Positions 34,537 through 43,490 of a DNA stretch of 64,000 bases are shown one piece after another. The notes below the pieces were generated by a model. The model ran no database searches. It saw nothing but the letters and a program-made list of their open reading frames with translations, and was not told the origin of the DNA. Source of the DNA: Indolivaga macrotermitis (GTDB lineage: Bacteria; Bacteroidota; Bacteroidia; Bacteroidales; Dysgonomonadaceae); contig NZ_FQUC01000009.1 in the NCBI RefSeq assembly GCF_900128985.1, positions 62,001 through 126,000 of the forward strand, given 5' to 3'. Each line of letters opens with the position of its first letter. The first letter of the stretch is position 1. Both the position numbers and the translations under genes were made by a program.

Positions 34537-36492
34537 ATGGATAAAAACACAGGTATTGGCTTTGTTTTAATAGCCGCGATAGTGATTGGTTTCACGGTAT
34601 TAATGAAACCCAGCCAAGAGGAACTTGCGAGAGAGCAACGATATCAGGATTCTATACAGAATGTTCAGGCAACACAATTAAAAGAAGATATACAAACTGC
34701 CGATTCGGCAGACAAGGCTAAACAGTCGGTAGTTGGCGATTTTTTCGATGCCACTACAGCTCAGCCTATAAATGATAGTATTCAGTCTGAAACTACTGAT
34801 TCTTTATCTGTATCTGCGTTACCATCCGATAGTGGTGTGGAACAAATTGCTACATTAGAGAATGAGAAAATTAGAATTAATTTCTCAACAAAGGGTGGTC
34901 AGATGCTTAGTGCTCAACTTAAAGACTACAATACATATGCGGGCGACTCTTTGTTTTTATTTAAAAGTGACGCAAAGCTGGCACTTGAACTAATGAACAA
35001 AAAGGGAATAACCCTTAATACTTCTCAAGCTGATTTTAGAGTTATTCAGGGATCAGGAGATGCGCAAACACTGGTGATGCGTATGAATTATTCTGACTCT
35101 CAGTATATCGACTTTATTTATGCTCTCTCTCCTAATAGTTATATGTTGAATTTTAACATAGCTGTTGTGGGGATGCAGGATATGCTAAGTGTCGATTGCC
35201 TGGAAAGATTCAAACTAAACTGGACTCAAAATTTACGAAGACAAGAAAAGAGTAAAAGTAATGAGCAACGTTACTCTCGTATTCATTATAAAGGTACTGA
35301 TGGTAGTTTCGAAGGACTTAGCGAATCAAATAGTGAAACAAAAGATGTGCCTACCGGAGTAAAATGGGTCGCATTTAAAGATCAGTTTTTTGCTTCTGTA
35401 TTGATTACTGACAATGAGTTCGTTTCTCCGGCTTTGAGTTCTACGGTTTTAGAGTCGGAAGATTACTTGAAAAGCTATTCAGCAACATTATACTTTAAGC
35501 CGACACTGGCGGAAAAGGGAGCATTGGTAGGAGGCTTCAAATATTTCTTGGGGCCATTAGACTACTATATGCTTAAAGGATATGATGATGGTGTTGAAAA
35601 TACTCAGCAATTAGATCTTGATAAACTAATCCCTCTGGGATGGTCACTCTTCCGTGTTGTGAATCAGTATTTTGTAATGCCTCTATTTAACATGTTGGAG
35701 GGAACAGGTTTACAAATGGGACTTGTTATATTACTTTTGACGGTTATTGTTAAGATTATAATCTCTCCATTAACATACAAGTCTTTCATGTCGTCGGCGA
35801 AGATGAGAGTATTGAAACCTCAGGTTGATGAGATTAATGAAAAATATCCGGGACAAGAGAAAGCTATGGAACGCCAAAAGGCTGTTATGCAACTCTACAA
35901 TCAAGCAGGGGTAAACCCGATGAGCGGATGTATACCTATGCTATTACAAATGCCTATATTATTGGCGCTTTTCTCTTTCTTCCCTTCGGCAATCGAATTG
36001 AGACATGAAAGCTTCTTATGGGCATCTGACTTATCTACTTATGATGCGATAATAGAGTGGAATACGAATATCCCTTTAGTATCCAGCTGGTTAGGTAACC
36101 ATATAAGTTTATTCTGTATATTGATGACTGTAACCAATATTGTCTATACGAAATTCAACATGGATGCTACTAATACTGGTCAACAGCAAATGCCGGGTAT
36201 GAAGTATATGATGATGTTTATGCCTGTTGTTTTCTTCTTTGTATTGAATAATTATCCTTCAGGACTTACATATTACTATTTCTTGTCGACTTTGATGACA
36301 ATCATAATCACTCTGGTTTGTCGTTGGGTCATTGACGAAGAGAAAGTATTGGCTAAATTAGAAGAGAATAAAAAGAAGCCAAAGAAGAAAGGTTTTATGG
36401 CTCGTTTACAAGAGCAAGCTGAACAGGCACAAAGAACACAGCAACAGCAACAAAAAGGCAAAGGTGGCTCTCAGAACAAAAAGAAGAAGTAA
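34537..36492 (+). CDS. yidC: Membrane protein insertase YidC
   Basis: Inserts and folds inner-membrane proteins alone or with SecYEG. At 651 residues it has the N-terminal helix (GIGFVLIAAIVIGFTVLM), a large periplasmic beta domain (about 50-370), then five helices with VILLLTVIVKIIISPLTYKS, the coiled PQVDEINEKYP, MSGCIPMLLQMPILLALF and GLTYYYFLSTLMTI. The last ~45 residues are rich in Lys and Gln (ending GGSQNKKKK), a tail that in other bacteria helps ribosome docking. It follows pyrG by 93 bp and ends in a bidirectional terminator. Confidence 0.96.
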   Translation: MDKNTGIGFVLIAAIVIGFTVLMKPSQEELAREQRYQDSIQNVQATQLKEDIQTADSADKAKQSVVGDFFDATTAQPINDSIQSETTDSLSVSALPSDSGVEQIATLENEKIRINFSTKGGQMLSAQLKDYNTYAGDSLFLFKSDAKLALELMNKKGITLNTSQADFRVIQGSGDAQTLVMRMNYSDSQYIDFIYALSPNSYMLNFNIAVVGMQDMLSVDCLERFKLNWTQNLRRQEKSKSNEQRYSRIHYKGTDGSFEGLSESNSETKDVPTGVKWVAFKDQFFASVLITDNEFVSPALSSTVLESEDYLKSYSATLYFKPTLAEKGALVGGFKYFLGPLDYYMLKGYDDGVENTQQLDLDKLIPLGWSLFRVVNQYFVMPLFNMLEGTGLQMGLVILLLTVIVKIIISPLTYKSFMSSAKMRVLKPQVDEINEKYPGQEKAMERQKAVMQLYNQAGVNPMSGCIPMLLQMPILLALFSFFPSAIELRHESFLWASDLSTYDAIIEWNTNIPLVSSWLGNHISLFCILMTVTNIVYTKFNMDATNTGQQQMPGMKYMMMFMPVVFFFVLNNYPSGLTYYYFLSTLMTIIITLVCRWVIDEEKVLAKLEENKKKPKKKGFMARLQEQAEQAQRTQQQQQKGKGGSQNKKKK

Positions 36493-36510
36493 GCTTTAGA
36501 TATCTGACTA

Positions 36511-36550
36511 AAATAAAAGCGATTATCAAAATTGATAATCGCTTTTATTT
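36511..36550. terminator. Bidirectional terminator between yidC and pyrF
   Basis: A 19-bp perfect inverted repeat, AAATAAAAGCGATTATCAA (36511-36529) with its complement (36532-36550), 2-nt formal spacer; the innermost pairs would open to make a loop. A/T tails on both sides serve both convergent genes. Confidence 0.85.
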
Positions 36551-36573
36551 TATATTGTATTGGGGATATTCTT

Positions 36574-37401
36574 TTATTGGAAAATCTCTTTAAGATAACC
36601 GGCCATTTCCTGTTGGATTTTCTTAGCTTCCTGAGTAGCTGCACTCGCAAACTTTTCAGTCGGATCTGCATAGATAATACCTCGCGAAGAGTTTACCAGC
36701 AAGCCGCAATCTTTATTCATTCCATATTTTACCACTTCTTCAAGAGAACCTCCTTGTGCACCTACTCCAGGTACTAATAAGAAATGATTTGGTGCATATT
36801 TCCTTATTTCGGCAAACATAGAACCTTGGGTTGCCCCTACCACATACATAAGTTGTTCGTCGGTAGCCCATTCCTGAGACTTTTTCAATACTTTCTCAAA
36901 TAATTTCTCTCCGTTCGAGTCCTCAGTTAACTGAAAATCAGCAGAACCTTTATTTGAAGTCAAAGCGAGAAGTATGACCCATTTATTAGGGTATATAAGG
37001 AATGGCTTTACACTATCTTCGCCCATGTACGGCGCAACTGTAACCGCATTGGCTTTTAAGTGTTCGAAGGCTGATTTTGCATACATTTCAGATGTATTGC
37101 CAATGTCTCCACGTTTGGCATCCAGTATGATAAACTGTTGTGGATATTTGGTTCTGATGTATTCAATGGTCTTTTCCAATGCCCATATTCCTTTTATTCC
37201 GATACTTTCATAAAAAGCAGTATTTGGCTTATATGCAACACAATAAGGGGCCGTTGCATCTATTATAGCTTTGTTAAAACTATAAATAGGGTCCTCTTCT
37301 TCAAGAAGGTATGCTGGTATTTTAGTTAAATCAGTATCTAGTCCTACACAAAGGAAGGATTGTTTTTGTTTGATATTTTCTATCAGATTTTCTCTAGTCA
37401 T
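36574..37401 (-). CDS. pyrF: Orotidine 5'-phosphate decarboxylase
   Basis: Last step of UMP synthesis. The 275-residue enzyme is of the group with [12 protein letters not shown] (about 90-101), holding the catalytic Lys-Asp array; [14 protein letters not shown] is the N-terminal barrel strand and VPGVGAQGG the phosphate-binding loop. It lies 17 bp downstream of prfA, an arrangement common in Bacteroidales. Confidence 0.95.
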   Translation of the reverse strand: MTRENLIENIKQKQSFLCVGLDTDLTKIPAYLLEEEDPIYSFNKAIIDATAPYCVAYKPNTAFYESIGIKGIWALEKTIEYIRTKYPQQFIILDAKRGDIGNTSEMYAKSAFEHLKANAVTVAPYMGEDSVKPFLIYPNKWVILLALTSNKGSADFQLTEDSNGEKLFEKVLKKSQEWATDEQLMYVVGATQGSMFAEIRKYAPNHFLLVPGVGAQGGSLEEVVKYGMNKDCGLLVNSSRGIIYADPTEKFASAATQEAKKIQQEMAGYLKEIFQ

Positions 37402-37418
37402 CGAAGTATGTATGTGTT

Positions 37419-38504
37419 TTATAATTCGCTTTCTTTTAATCTTTCTGTATTTTCCACTATTGTCAGTTGATCTATAATCTGTTGTATATCACCATCCATA
37501 ATAGCAGACAAGTTATAGAGGGTGAGATTGATACGATGATCAGTAACACGTCCTTGCGGATAATTATATGTCCTTATTTTAGCCGAACGGTCTCCGGTGG
37601 AAACCATAGTCTTTCTTTTAGATGCTATCTCGTCCAGATACTTTTGATATTCCATGTTATAGATACGTGACCGTAGTTCTACCATGGCTTTAGCTTTATT
37701 CTTTAACTGTGATTTTTCATCCTGACACTGAACTGTTATACCGGTCGGAATATGTACTAAACGTATTGCTGAATAGGTTGTATTGACAGATTGTCCTCCA
37801 TGACCCGATGCACAGAATGTATCGACACGTATATCGGACTCTTTTACTTCTACATCGAATTCTTCTGCTTCGGGAAGTACTGCGACCGTTGAAGCCGATG
37901 TATGAACACGTCCCTGTGTTTCCGTAGCAGGAACACGCTGTACGCGATGTACTCCCGATTCGTATTTCAGAACCCCATAAACCCCTTCGCCTGAGACAGT
38001 AAATATAATTTCTTTAAATCCACCGGAAGTTCCTTCTGTATAACTGGTAACTTCTGTTTTCCAGCCTTTTGTTTCGCAGAATTTTTGATACATCCTGTAT
38101 AAGTCCCCTGCAAAGATAGCGGCTTCGTCACCTCCGGTTCCACCACGTATCTCTACTATAGCATCTTTACTATCCTGCGGATCGGCGGGTACAAGGAGAA
38201 GTTTTATCTCTTCTTCTAAAACAGGTAAGCGGTTATTTGCGATATCCAATTCTTCTTTCGCTATTTCCCTGAAATCATTGTCTGTTTCATTTTCAAGAAT
38301 ATTCTTGGCTTCCGAAATACTATTAAGGACTTGCTCATATTCTTTTCGTGCATCAACTATTTTTTCTAAGTCTCTATATTCCTTATTTAATTTAACAAAA
38401 CGCTTCATATCCGATATAACATTTGGATCGGTAATTAATTTACCAATCTCTTCGAAGCGGATTACTAAAACATCTAATTTTTCGAGTAGTGATTGTTGGC
38501 TCAT
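37419..38504 (-). CDS. prfA: Peptide chain release factor 1
   Basis: Reads UAA and UAG stop codons. The 361-residue protein has the PAT tripeptide in [17 protein letters not shown] (RF1-specific; RF2 has SPF) and the GGQ motif in [11 protein letters not shown], which triggers peptide release. The N-terminal coiled-coil and [23 protein letters not shown] are also standard. Gene start: ATG at 38504, 26 bp after a -7 box. Operon with pyrF. Confidence 0.96.
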   Translation of the reverse strand: MSQQSLLEKLDVLVIRFEEIGKLITDPNVISDMKRFVKLNKEYRDLEKIVDARKEYEQVLNSISEAKNILENETDNDFREIAKEELDIANNRLPVLEEEIKLLLVPADPQDSKDAIVEIRGGTGGDEAAIFAGDLYRMYQKFCETKGWKTEVTSYTEGTSGGFKEIIFTVSGEGVYGVLKYESGVHRVQRVPATETQGRVHTSASTVAVLPEAEEFDVEVKESDIRVDTFCASGHGGQSVNTTYSAIRLVHIPTGITVQCQDEKSQLKNKAKAMVELRSRIYNMEYQKYLDEIASKRKTMVSTGDRSAKIRTYNYPQGRVTDHRINLTLYNLSAIMDGDIQQIIDQLTIVENTERLKESEL

Positions 38505-38529
38505 TTATATTGACTCCTTATATATGGTG

Positions 38530-38537
38530 CAAAGATA
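38530..38537 (-). promoter_or_regulatory. -7 box of prfA-pyrF
   Basis: TATCTTTG on the minus strand. It lies right in the T-rich tail of the lrgAB terminator, so its -33 region overlaps the terminator stem. Confidence 0.6.
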
Positions 38538-38542
38538 AGAAA

Positions 38543-38591
38543 AAGGAGGCAATGTCTCTCCTGTTTTTACGGGGTAGCGACATTCCTCCTT
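38543..38591 (-). terminator. Terminator of lrgAB
   Basis: A 13-bp stem with a single bulge (AAGGAGG-c-AATGTC at 38543-38556 with GACATTCCTCCTT at 38579-38591), 22-nt loop, T run on the minus strand. Confidence 0.75.
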
Positions 38592-38606
38592 AATAAAAAT
38601 GCTCTC

Positions 38607-39299
38607 TTATGATATTAGACTGTGTATGAAAGGAATGAGCAAGGCTGTCATCACTCCCATTAGTCCTATAGCCAGTCCACTGATTGCACCTTCTATTGTG
38701 CCCATTTCCATTGCTTTAACTGTACCAACACTGTGAGCTGACGCTCCCATTGCCAGACCTTTGGCGATACTACTCTTTATCCCAAGAATACGTAGGACAT
38801 AGGGGCCTACAATTCCCCCGTATATACCACAAAACAAGACTATTACAGCAGTCAGAGAAGGCATGCCTCCACTTTGAGTCGATATATTGATGGCGATGGC
38901 CGTAGTTACAGATTTGGGCTCCAAAGTCATAACTAAAGCTTCGTCAGCACCAGTTAACTTAGCTAAACCTATAACGCTGATAATGCCTGTGACACTACCA
39001 ACAAATACAGATGTAAGTATCGAAACCACATTTCCTTTCAGATATGACATCTGCTCATATAATATATAACCTAATGCAACAACAGATGGTCCCAATAAGA
39101 AGCTGACAAATTGTCCGCCCTGTTGGAATTTATCATAATCCATGTGGGTGAATTGCAGAAATAGGATAATTATTGCAATCGATATAATCAAAGGATGCAG
39201 TATTGCTATTTTAGTTTTCTTAAATATCCATTGACCAAACAGATAGCTTCCGAATATAAGAACCAGTATAAATTCTGGTGTTTCAATTAGAGCTTTCAT
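38607..39299 (-). CDS. lrgB: LrgB-family membrane protein
   Basis: A 230-residue polytopic inner-membrane protein. Seven or so helices are visible, with SVTTAIAINISTQSGGMPSLTAVIVLFCGI and ASAHSVGTVKAMEMGTIEGAISGL as family signatures. LrgB works with LrgA in holin-like control of murein hydrolases or in export of small carboxylates such as glycolate or pyruvate (established in other species). Its start overlaps lrgA by 17 bp. Confidence 0.9.
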   Translation of the reverse strand: MKALIETPEFILVLIFGSYLFGQWIFKKTKIAILHPLIISIAIIILFLQFTHMDYDKFQQGGQFVSFLLGPSVVALGYILYEQMSYLKGNVVSILTSVFVGSVTGIISVIGLAKLTGADEALVMTLEPKSVTTAIAINISTQSGGMPSLTAVIVLFCGIYGGIVGPYVLRILGIKSSIAKGLAMGASAHSVGTVKAMEMGTIEGAISGLAIGLMGVMTALLIPFIHSLIS

Positions 39300-39645
39300 C
39301 TTCCTTCTTTTTTTCCATTCTTTGTTGAACTAATCCCACTACAGCAATTACCAAAATAGTACTGATAGAGCAAGTAATGATAATTGATGCCCAGAATTTG
39401 CTGAGTACGCCAAAAGAAGTCATAAGACCGGCTCCTGAGGGTATAAAAAATATAGCCATATTTTTAGTAATGGCTTGAGCTGTAGAGTCTACATGATCTG
39501 GTTTGATTACTTTGAGATAAAGAGCCATAAACAATAACATCATTCCGATTATACTACCCGGAATGAATCCCTGAATGAGGTAACTTATGCATTCTCCAAT
39601 AAAATAAAACAGGAGAATGATAAATATACCTTTTACCATTTTCAT
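39283..39645 (-). CDS. lrgA: LrgA/CidA-family holin-like membrane protein
   Basis: A 120-residue protein of four helices. GECISYLIQGFIPGSIIGMMLLF and MAIFFIPSGAGLMTSFGVL are typical of LrgA/CidA. It is first in the lrgAB operon, with TAACTTTG at 39672-39679 as -7 box 27 bp upstream. No LytSR two-component regulator is nearby in this window. Confidence 0.9.
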   Translation of the reverse strand: MKMVKGIFIILLFYFIGECISYLIQGFIPGSIIGMMLLFMALYLKVIKPDHVDSTAQAITKNMAIFFIPSGAGLMTSFGVLSKFWASIIITCSISTILVIAVVGLVQQRMEKKKEDESSN

Positions 39646-39671
39646 ACACTTAATACCTAAAATTACTTATG

Positions 39672-39679
39672 CAAAGTTA
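39672..39679 (-). promoter_or_regulatory. -7 box of lrgAB
   Basis: TAACTTTG on the minus strand, a perfect TAnnTTTG. Confidence 0.55.
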
Positions 39680-39789
39680 TATTTTTTTAAGCAGAAGAGA
39701 TTCGATTTTGGATATTAATTCATCAAAATCAGAATGATTTATCCCCTATCGGTATATAGTAGTAGATTCGATGTTTTTTAGAGAAGAAA

Positions 39790-39820
39790 AAGAGAGATAA
39801 TATTTTCTTTTATCTCTCTT
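39790..39820 (-). terminator. Terminator of the DUF59-lpxH operon
   Basis: An 11-bp stem AAGAGAGATAA (39790-39800) with TTATCTCTCTT (39810-39820); the minus-strand tail is TTTTCTTC. Confidence 0.75.
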
Positions 39821-39888
39821 TATATAAATGTGTTATCTCTTCTATTTTTATAGATTCCGATAGTTTTATGGTATTTGAATCTGATTTT

Positions 39889-40719
39889 TTAGCTTTCCTC
39901 TTCAAATACTTCTAAAGACATGGTTTTTCCGTCAAATACCGCATATGAGAAAAAGGTAATCCAGTCTCCAAGTATGATAATTCTTGAAGATGCGGATAAC
40001 ATGAGATCTAACATAATATGTCGATGTCCAAAAACAAAAAAGTTAATAGCTGGAGAAATCTCCAATTCTTTTTTTGCAAAAAGGACAAGATATTCCTTGT
40101 CTTCTCCGAGGTACTTTATTACGCCTCCTGTCGCCCTGCTATGGTTAGACCATTTATGGGCAATGGCTAAGGCCCAACGGGGATGCAGTGTTGCAAAAGC
40201 TTTTTGACAGAATTTGTTATGGAATAGGTAGCGTATTATCTTGAATGATTTAGACTCATCACCTAAACCATCTCCATGTGCAAGGAAAAATTTCTTGCCA
40301 TAAAGATCCACAACCAAAGGTTCGGTATGTATTATCATACCACATTCTTTTTGTAAATAATCTGTGAGCCAAACATCGTGATTACCAATAAAGAAATGTA
40401 TTTCTATTCCTGAGTCGGTGAGTTCTGCTATCTTACCCAATACACGGGTAAATCCTCTGGGTACTACATATTTGTATTCGAACCAAAAGTCGAATATATC
40501 TCCTAATAAATAAATAGTCTTGGCATCTGATTTAACAGAATCAAACCAACGACATAATTTCCTTTCCACATCGTGATTAAGAAAGCTATTATCTGAAGGT
40601 TTTTTACTATTGGGAAGAGTTAATAACCCTTTATCTTCTTCTCTTGTTTTGTTATTGGTATGTGAAGCAGAACCTAAATGAACATCTGAGAGGAAATATA
40701 TTTTCTTTTTTTCGGACAT
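39889..40719 (-). CDS. lpxH: UDP-2,3-diacylglucosamine hydrolase-type metallophosphatase
   Basis: A 276-residue calcineurin-like enzyme that makes lipid X for lipid A. The metal ligands are in SDVHLGS, GDIFDFWFEY, GNHD, LAHGDG and FGHRH, in the order expected for LpxH. It is membrane-associated by basic and hydrophobic residues in the family. It lies 8 bp after a DUF59 gene in the same operon. Somewhat longer than E. coli LpxH; a related LpxH2-type phosphatase is an alternative. Confidence 0.85.
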   Translation of the reverse strand: MSEKKKIYFLSDVHLGSASHTNNKTREEDKGLLTLPNSKKPSDNSFLNHDVERKLCRWFDSVKSDAKTIYLLGDIFDFWFEYKYVVPRGFTRVLGKIAELTDSGIEIHFFIGNHDVWLTDYLQKECGMIIHTEPLVVDLYGKKFFLAHGDGLGDESKSFKIIRYLFHNKFCQKAFATLHPRWALAIAHKWSNHSRATGGVIKYLGEDKEYLVLFAKKELEISPAINFFVFGHRHIMLDLMLSASSRIIILGDWITFFSYAVFDGKTMSLEVFEEES

Positions 40720-40727
40720 AATATTAC

Positions 40728-41045
40728 TTACAAAAATCCTAATTCGAGTTTAGCTTCTTCACTAAGCATGTCTTTATTCCATGTAGGGTCGAATGTAAGA
40801 TTTACGATCACATTCTTTATATCTTTTATCGACTCAAGCTTTAGTCGTACATCTTCGAGAATAAAATCTGCTGCCGGGCAATTAGGTGCAGTTAATGTCA
40901 TGGTAATTGTTACATTCTTCTCGTCATCAACATCTACATTATAAATGAGTCCGAGATCATATATATTAACCGGAATTTCAGGGTCATATACCGTCTTTAG
41001 CATACGTACTATTTCTTCTTCCAATTGCATTATATTATTATCCAT
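40728..41045 (-). CDS. DUF59 metal-sulfur cluster assembly protein (SufT/PaaD-like)
   Basis: A 105-residue DUF59 protein: VRMLKTVYDPEIPVNIYDLGLIY and MTLTAPNCPAADFI, with the conserved Cys, are the family core. Members help mature iron-sulfur proteins. It precedes lpxH by 8 bp, and a TAAATTTG box lies at 41076-41083 upstream. The functional link with lpxH is unclear. Confidence 0.88.
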   Translation of the reverse strand: MDNNIMQLEEEIVRMLKTVYDPEIPVNIYDLGLIYNVDVDDEKNVTITMTLTAPNCPAADFILEDVRLKLESIKDIKNVIVNLTFDPTWNKDMLSEEAKLELGFL

Positions 41046-41075
41046 TTGTCTGTTTTATTTAAAGTTTATAGTTTA

Positions 41076-41083
41076 CAAATTTA
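41076..41083 (-). promoter_or_regulatory. -7 box of the DUF59-lpxH operon
   Basis: TAAATTTG on the minus strand, 30 bp before the ATG. Confidence 0.5.
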
Positions 41084-41153
41084 AGGAATAAATGTCTTGG
41101 TTGTATCCGAATTATTATAAATCGGTTTTTTCATTGATTATAGAATTTATCTA

Positions 41154-41855
41154 TTATAATCTGTCCTTATCCTTATAACTGTAAAATCCCTGATCGGAAA
41201 TAATTACATGATCCATTAAATAAATATCCAGTAAAGAACAGGCTGCATTTAGTTTTGTTGTGATGGTATCGTCCTCCCGGCTCGGTGTAAGGTTGCCTGA
41301 GGGATGATTGTGTATTAATATGATATTGGTTGCCAGATTCTCAATTGAATTCTTCATTATCATACGTATATCTATTACTGTACCGTTTATACCACCTTTG
41401 CTTACTTGAATCTTTTTTAATATTTTATTCGAATTATTCATGAGTAAAACCCAGCCTTCTTCGTGCCTGAGGTCGGATAATATCGGGTTGAATAAATTAA
41501 ATACGTCTAGACTGGAAGATATTTGTGTTTGTTTTTCATTCTCAGTAAGTTTTCTTCTTTTTCCTAATTCCAGAGCGGCGATGATAGTTATAGCTTTAGC
41601 TTCACCAATACCATTGAAATTCTGGATTAGATCATTGATAGTCAATTTACCGAGTGAATTCAAGTTGTTATTTACCGAATGTAAAATTCGCTGCGAAAGT
41701 TCTACAGCTGTTTCCAGTTTATTACCAGATCCTATCAAAATGGCTAGTAACTCAGCATCGGATAGCGCTTGTACACCTTTCAGCAAGAGTTTTTCGCGGG
41801 GACGGTCTTCTTCTGCCCAGTCTGTAATGCGTAGTTTTGGTTTTATATATTCCAT
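41154..41855 (-). CDS. radC: RadC-like JAB-domain protein
   Basis: A 233-residue protein with an N-terminal helix-hairpin-helix region (FNGIGEAKAITIIAALELGKR) and a C-terminal JAMM/MPN+ metalloprotease-like domain: HNHPSGNLTPSREDD contains the two His and the Asp of the zinc site. Despite its name, a role in repair is not established. Its promoter box lies in the loop of the efp terminator. Confidence 0.92.
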   Translation of the reverse strand: MEYIKPKLRITDWAEEDRPREKLLLKGVQALSDAELLAILIGSGNKLETAVELSQRILHSVNNNLNSLGKLTINDLIQNFNGIGEAKAITIIAALELGKRRKLTENEKQTQISSSLDVFNLFNPILSDLRHEEGWVLLMNNSNKILKKIQVSKGGINGTVIDIRMIMKNSIENLATNIILIHNHPSGNLTPSREDDTITTKLNAACSLLDIYLMDHVIISDQGFYSYKDKDRL

Positions 41856-41883
41856 GAGTGTTGTAGAGCTTTCTAAAATGAAA

Positions 41884-41916
41884 AAATCGTGTTCAGTACA
41901 AAGCTAAACACGATTT
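41884..41916 (-). terminator. Terminator of efp, enclosing the radC -7 box
   Basis: Stem AAATCGTGTT (41884-41893) with AACACGATTT (41907-41916), minus-strand tail TTTC. The 13-nt loop contains CAAAGCTA (41899-41906), which reads TAGCTTTG on the minus strand, a -7 box for radC. Confidence 0.7.
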
Positions 41917-41939
41917 GGATGAATATCAAATAATATTCT

Positions 41940-42506
41940 TTATTCTTTTACTCTTTCAACGTAAGATCCGTCACGAGTATTAATTTTAATTTTCTCTCCT
42001 TCATTAATAAATAAAGGAACACGCACTTCTGCGCCAGTTTCTACTGTGGCGGGTTTTAATGTATTAGTTGCGGTATCTCCTTTTAACCCGGGCTCAGTGT
42101 AAGTCACTTCAAGGACAACATTCTGAGGAAGTTCGGCCGTTAAGATCGTTTCAGTTTCAGCATGTACCTGAACTTCAATAGTATCGCCTTCCTTTAAAAA
42201 AGCTACACCTTCTATCTGGTCTCCGGCTATAGATACTTGTTCGAATGTTTCGTTATTCATGAAATTGTATCCCATATCATCCTTATATAGGTATTGATAT
42301 GGACGTCTTTCGATTCTAACTTCATCTAATTTGATTCCTGCGTTAAATGTTCTCTCAAGAATACGGCCTGTAGTAACGCTGCGCATTTTAGTTCTTACGA
42401 AAGCAGCACCTTTTCCGGGTTTTACATGAAGGAATTCTATGATTACATAATATTGACCTTCGATGTCAATACACATACCGTTTCTTATATCTGCAGTAGT
42501 TGCCAT
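41940..42506 (-). CDS. efp: Elongation factor P
   Basis: Relieves ribosome stalling at proline runs. The 188-residue three-domain protein has a Lys at the tip of the first domain in [13 protein letters not shown], the site that is post-translationally modified in several lineages; no epmA/epmB homologue lies near. [20 protein letters not shown] is the usual start. Monocistronic, with promoter boxes at 42580-42587 and 42609-42612. Confidence 0.95.
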   Translation of the reverse strand: MATTADIRNGMCIDIEGQYYVIIEFLHVKPGKGAAFVRTKMRSVTTGRILERTFNAGIKLDEVRIERRPYQYLYKDDMGYNFMNNETFEQVSIAGDQIEGVAFLKEGDTIEVQVHAETETILTAELPQNVVLEVTYTEPGLKGDTATNTLKPATVETGAEVRVPLFINEGEKIKINTRDGSYVERVKE

Positions 42507-42579
42507 AAAATATATTTAGATTATTAAAATTCTTTGTTTTAAATTTTTACGATCAGTTAATAGCTAACAATCAAGACCG

Positions 42580-42612
42580 CAAAGATAGAAAAATATTATA
42601 AAGCTTTACAAA
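42580..42612 (-). promoter_or_regulatory. Promoter of efp
   Basis: On the minus strand TTTG (42609-42612), 21-bp spacer, TATCTTTG (42580-42587). Predicted leader is about 70 nt. Confidence 0.65.
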
Positions 42613-42642
42613 AATTATTCAACTCGAAAGATTTTTTATTCA

Positions 42643-42671
42643 ACACAATTCTCGAGTTAATTAAATTGTGT
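42643..42671 (-). terminator. Possible terminator of the proBA-cysE operon
   Basis: An 8-bp stem ACACAATT (42643-42650) with AATTGTGT (42664-42671), overlapping the cysE stop; the tail has no real T run. Confidence 0.35.
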
Positions 42672-43485
42672 AATTAAAAGAATCGGCATCCCCAAAGTCT
42701 TGGGCGGTTTTGATCCTTACTTCCGAGTTATTGAACACAACTGAATATGGTACAATACTTCTGGTAAGCCATGCATTTCCCCCTATGGTAGAATCATGTC
42801 CAACAACAGTAGATCCTCCTAAAATAGTAGCTCCGGCATAAATAACGACATTGTCTTCTATAGTAGGGTGGCGTTTAGTTCCTTTTAATTCTTTAGTTAC
42901 AAACAGTGCACCGAGTGTAACTCCCTGATAAATCTTCACATTTTCACCGATTATACTAGTCTCACCTATAACGATACCGGTACCGTGATCTATAAAGAAA
43001 TGGTTGCCAATATTTGCTCCGGGATGGATATCTATTCCGACCTTGGCATGTGCATGCTCCGAAAATAACCGGGGAATAATAGGTACTCCGGAATTAAATA
43101 GTATATGGGAAATACGATGTACCGAAAGAGCATAAAATCCAGGGTACGCCAATATTACTTCTTCAATGCTACGTGCTGCCGGATCGTTGTGTATATAACA
43201 TTCGGCTTCTTTGCGTAGTCCCGTTTGCAGATCGGGAAGTCCCGAAATAAATGAATCTACAATGCTTTCGGCTTTTTCACGTCCCATTAAGTTAGTAATA
43301 TTCTCGAGAAGAACAGAGTATACAAAATGGAGCGGACGTGTAGAGCAGGTATAATTACCGGTACATACCGGAAACAGCAATTGCTGGAAAATAGTATCTA
43401 AAGCTTCTTCCAATTCTTTTTTATTTATAGGAAGAGCATTTTCTTTAGAATTAAGTAAATCAGATATTTGAGAAAGAGTATTCAT
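42661..43485 (-). CDS. cysE: Serine O-acetyltransferase
   Basis: Makes O-acetylserine for cysteine synthesis. The 274-residue protein has an N-terminal helical domain and a left-handed beta-helix of hexapeptide repeats from about residue 160 (VGIDIHPGANIGNHFFIDHG, VVIGETSIIGENVKIYQGVTLG), with the catalytic His-Asp features in FIDHGTG. The length fits the larger EpsC-type members in Bacteroidetes. It ends the operon proB-proA-sORF-acyltransferase-cysE. Confidence 0.9.
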   Translation of the reverse strand: MNTLSQISDLLNSKENALPINKKELEEALDTIFQQLLFPVCTGNYTCSTRPLHFVYSVLLENITNLMGREKAESIVDSFISGLPDLQTGLRKEAECYIHNDPAARSIEEVILAYPGFYALSVHRISHILFNSGVPIIPRLFSEHAHAKVGIDIHPGANIGNHFFIDHGTGIVIGETSIIGENVKIYQGVTLGALFVTKELKGTKRHPTIEDNVVIYAGATILGGSTVVGHDSTIGGNAWLTRSIVPYSVVFNNSEVRIKTAQDFGDADSFNYTI

Positions 43486-43490
43486 ATCAA

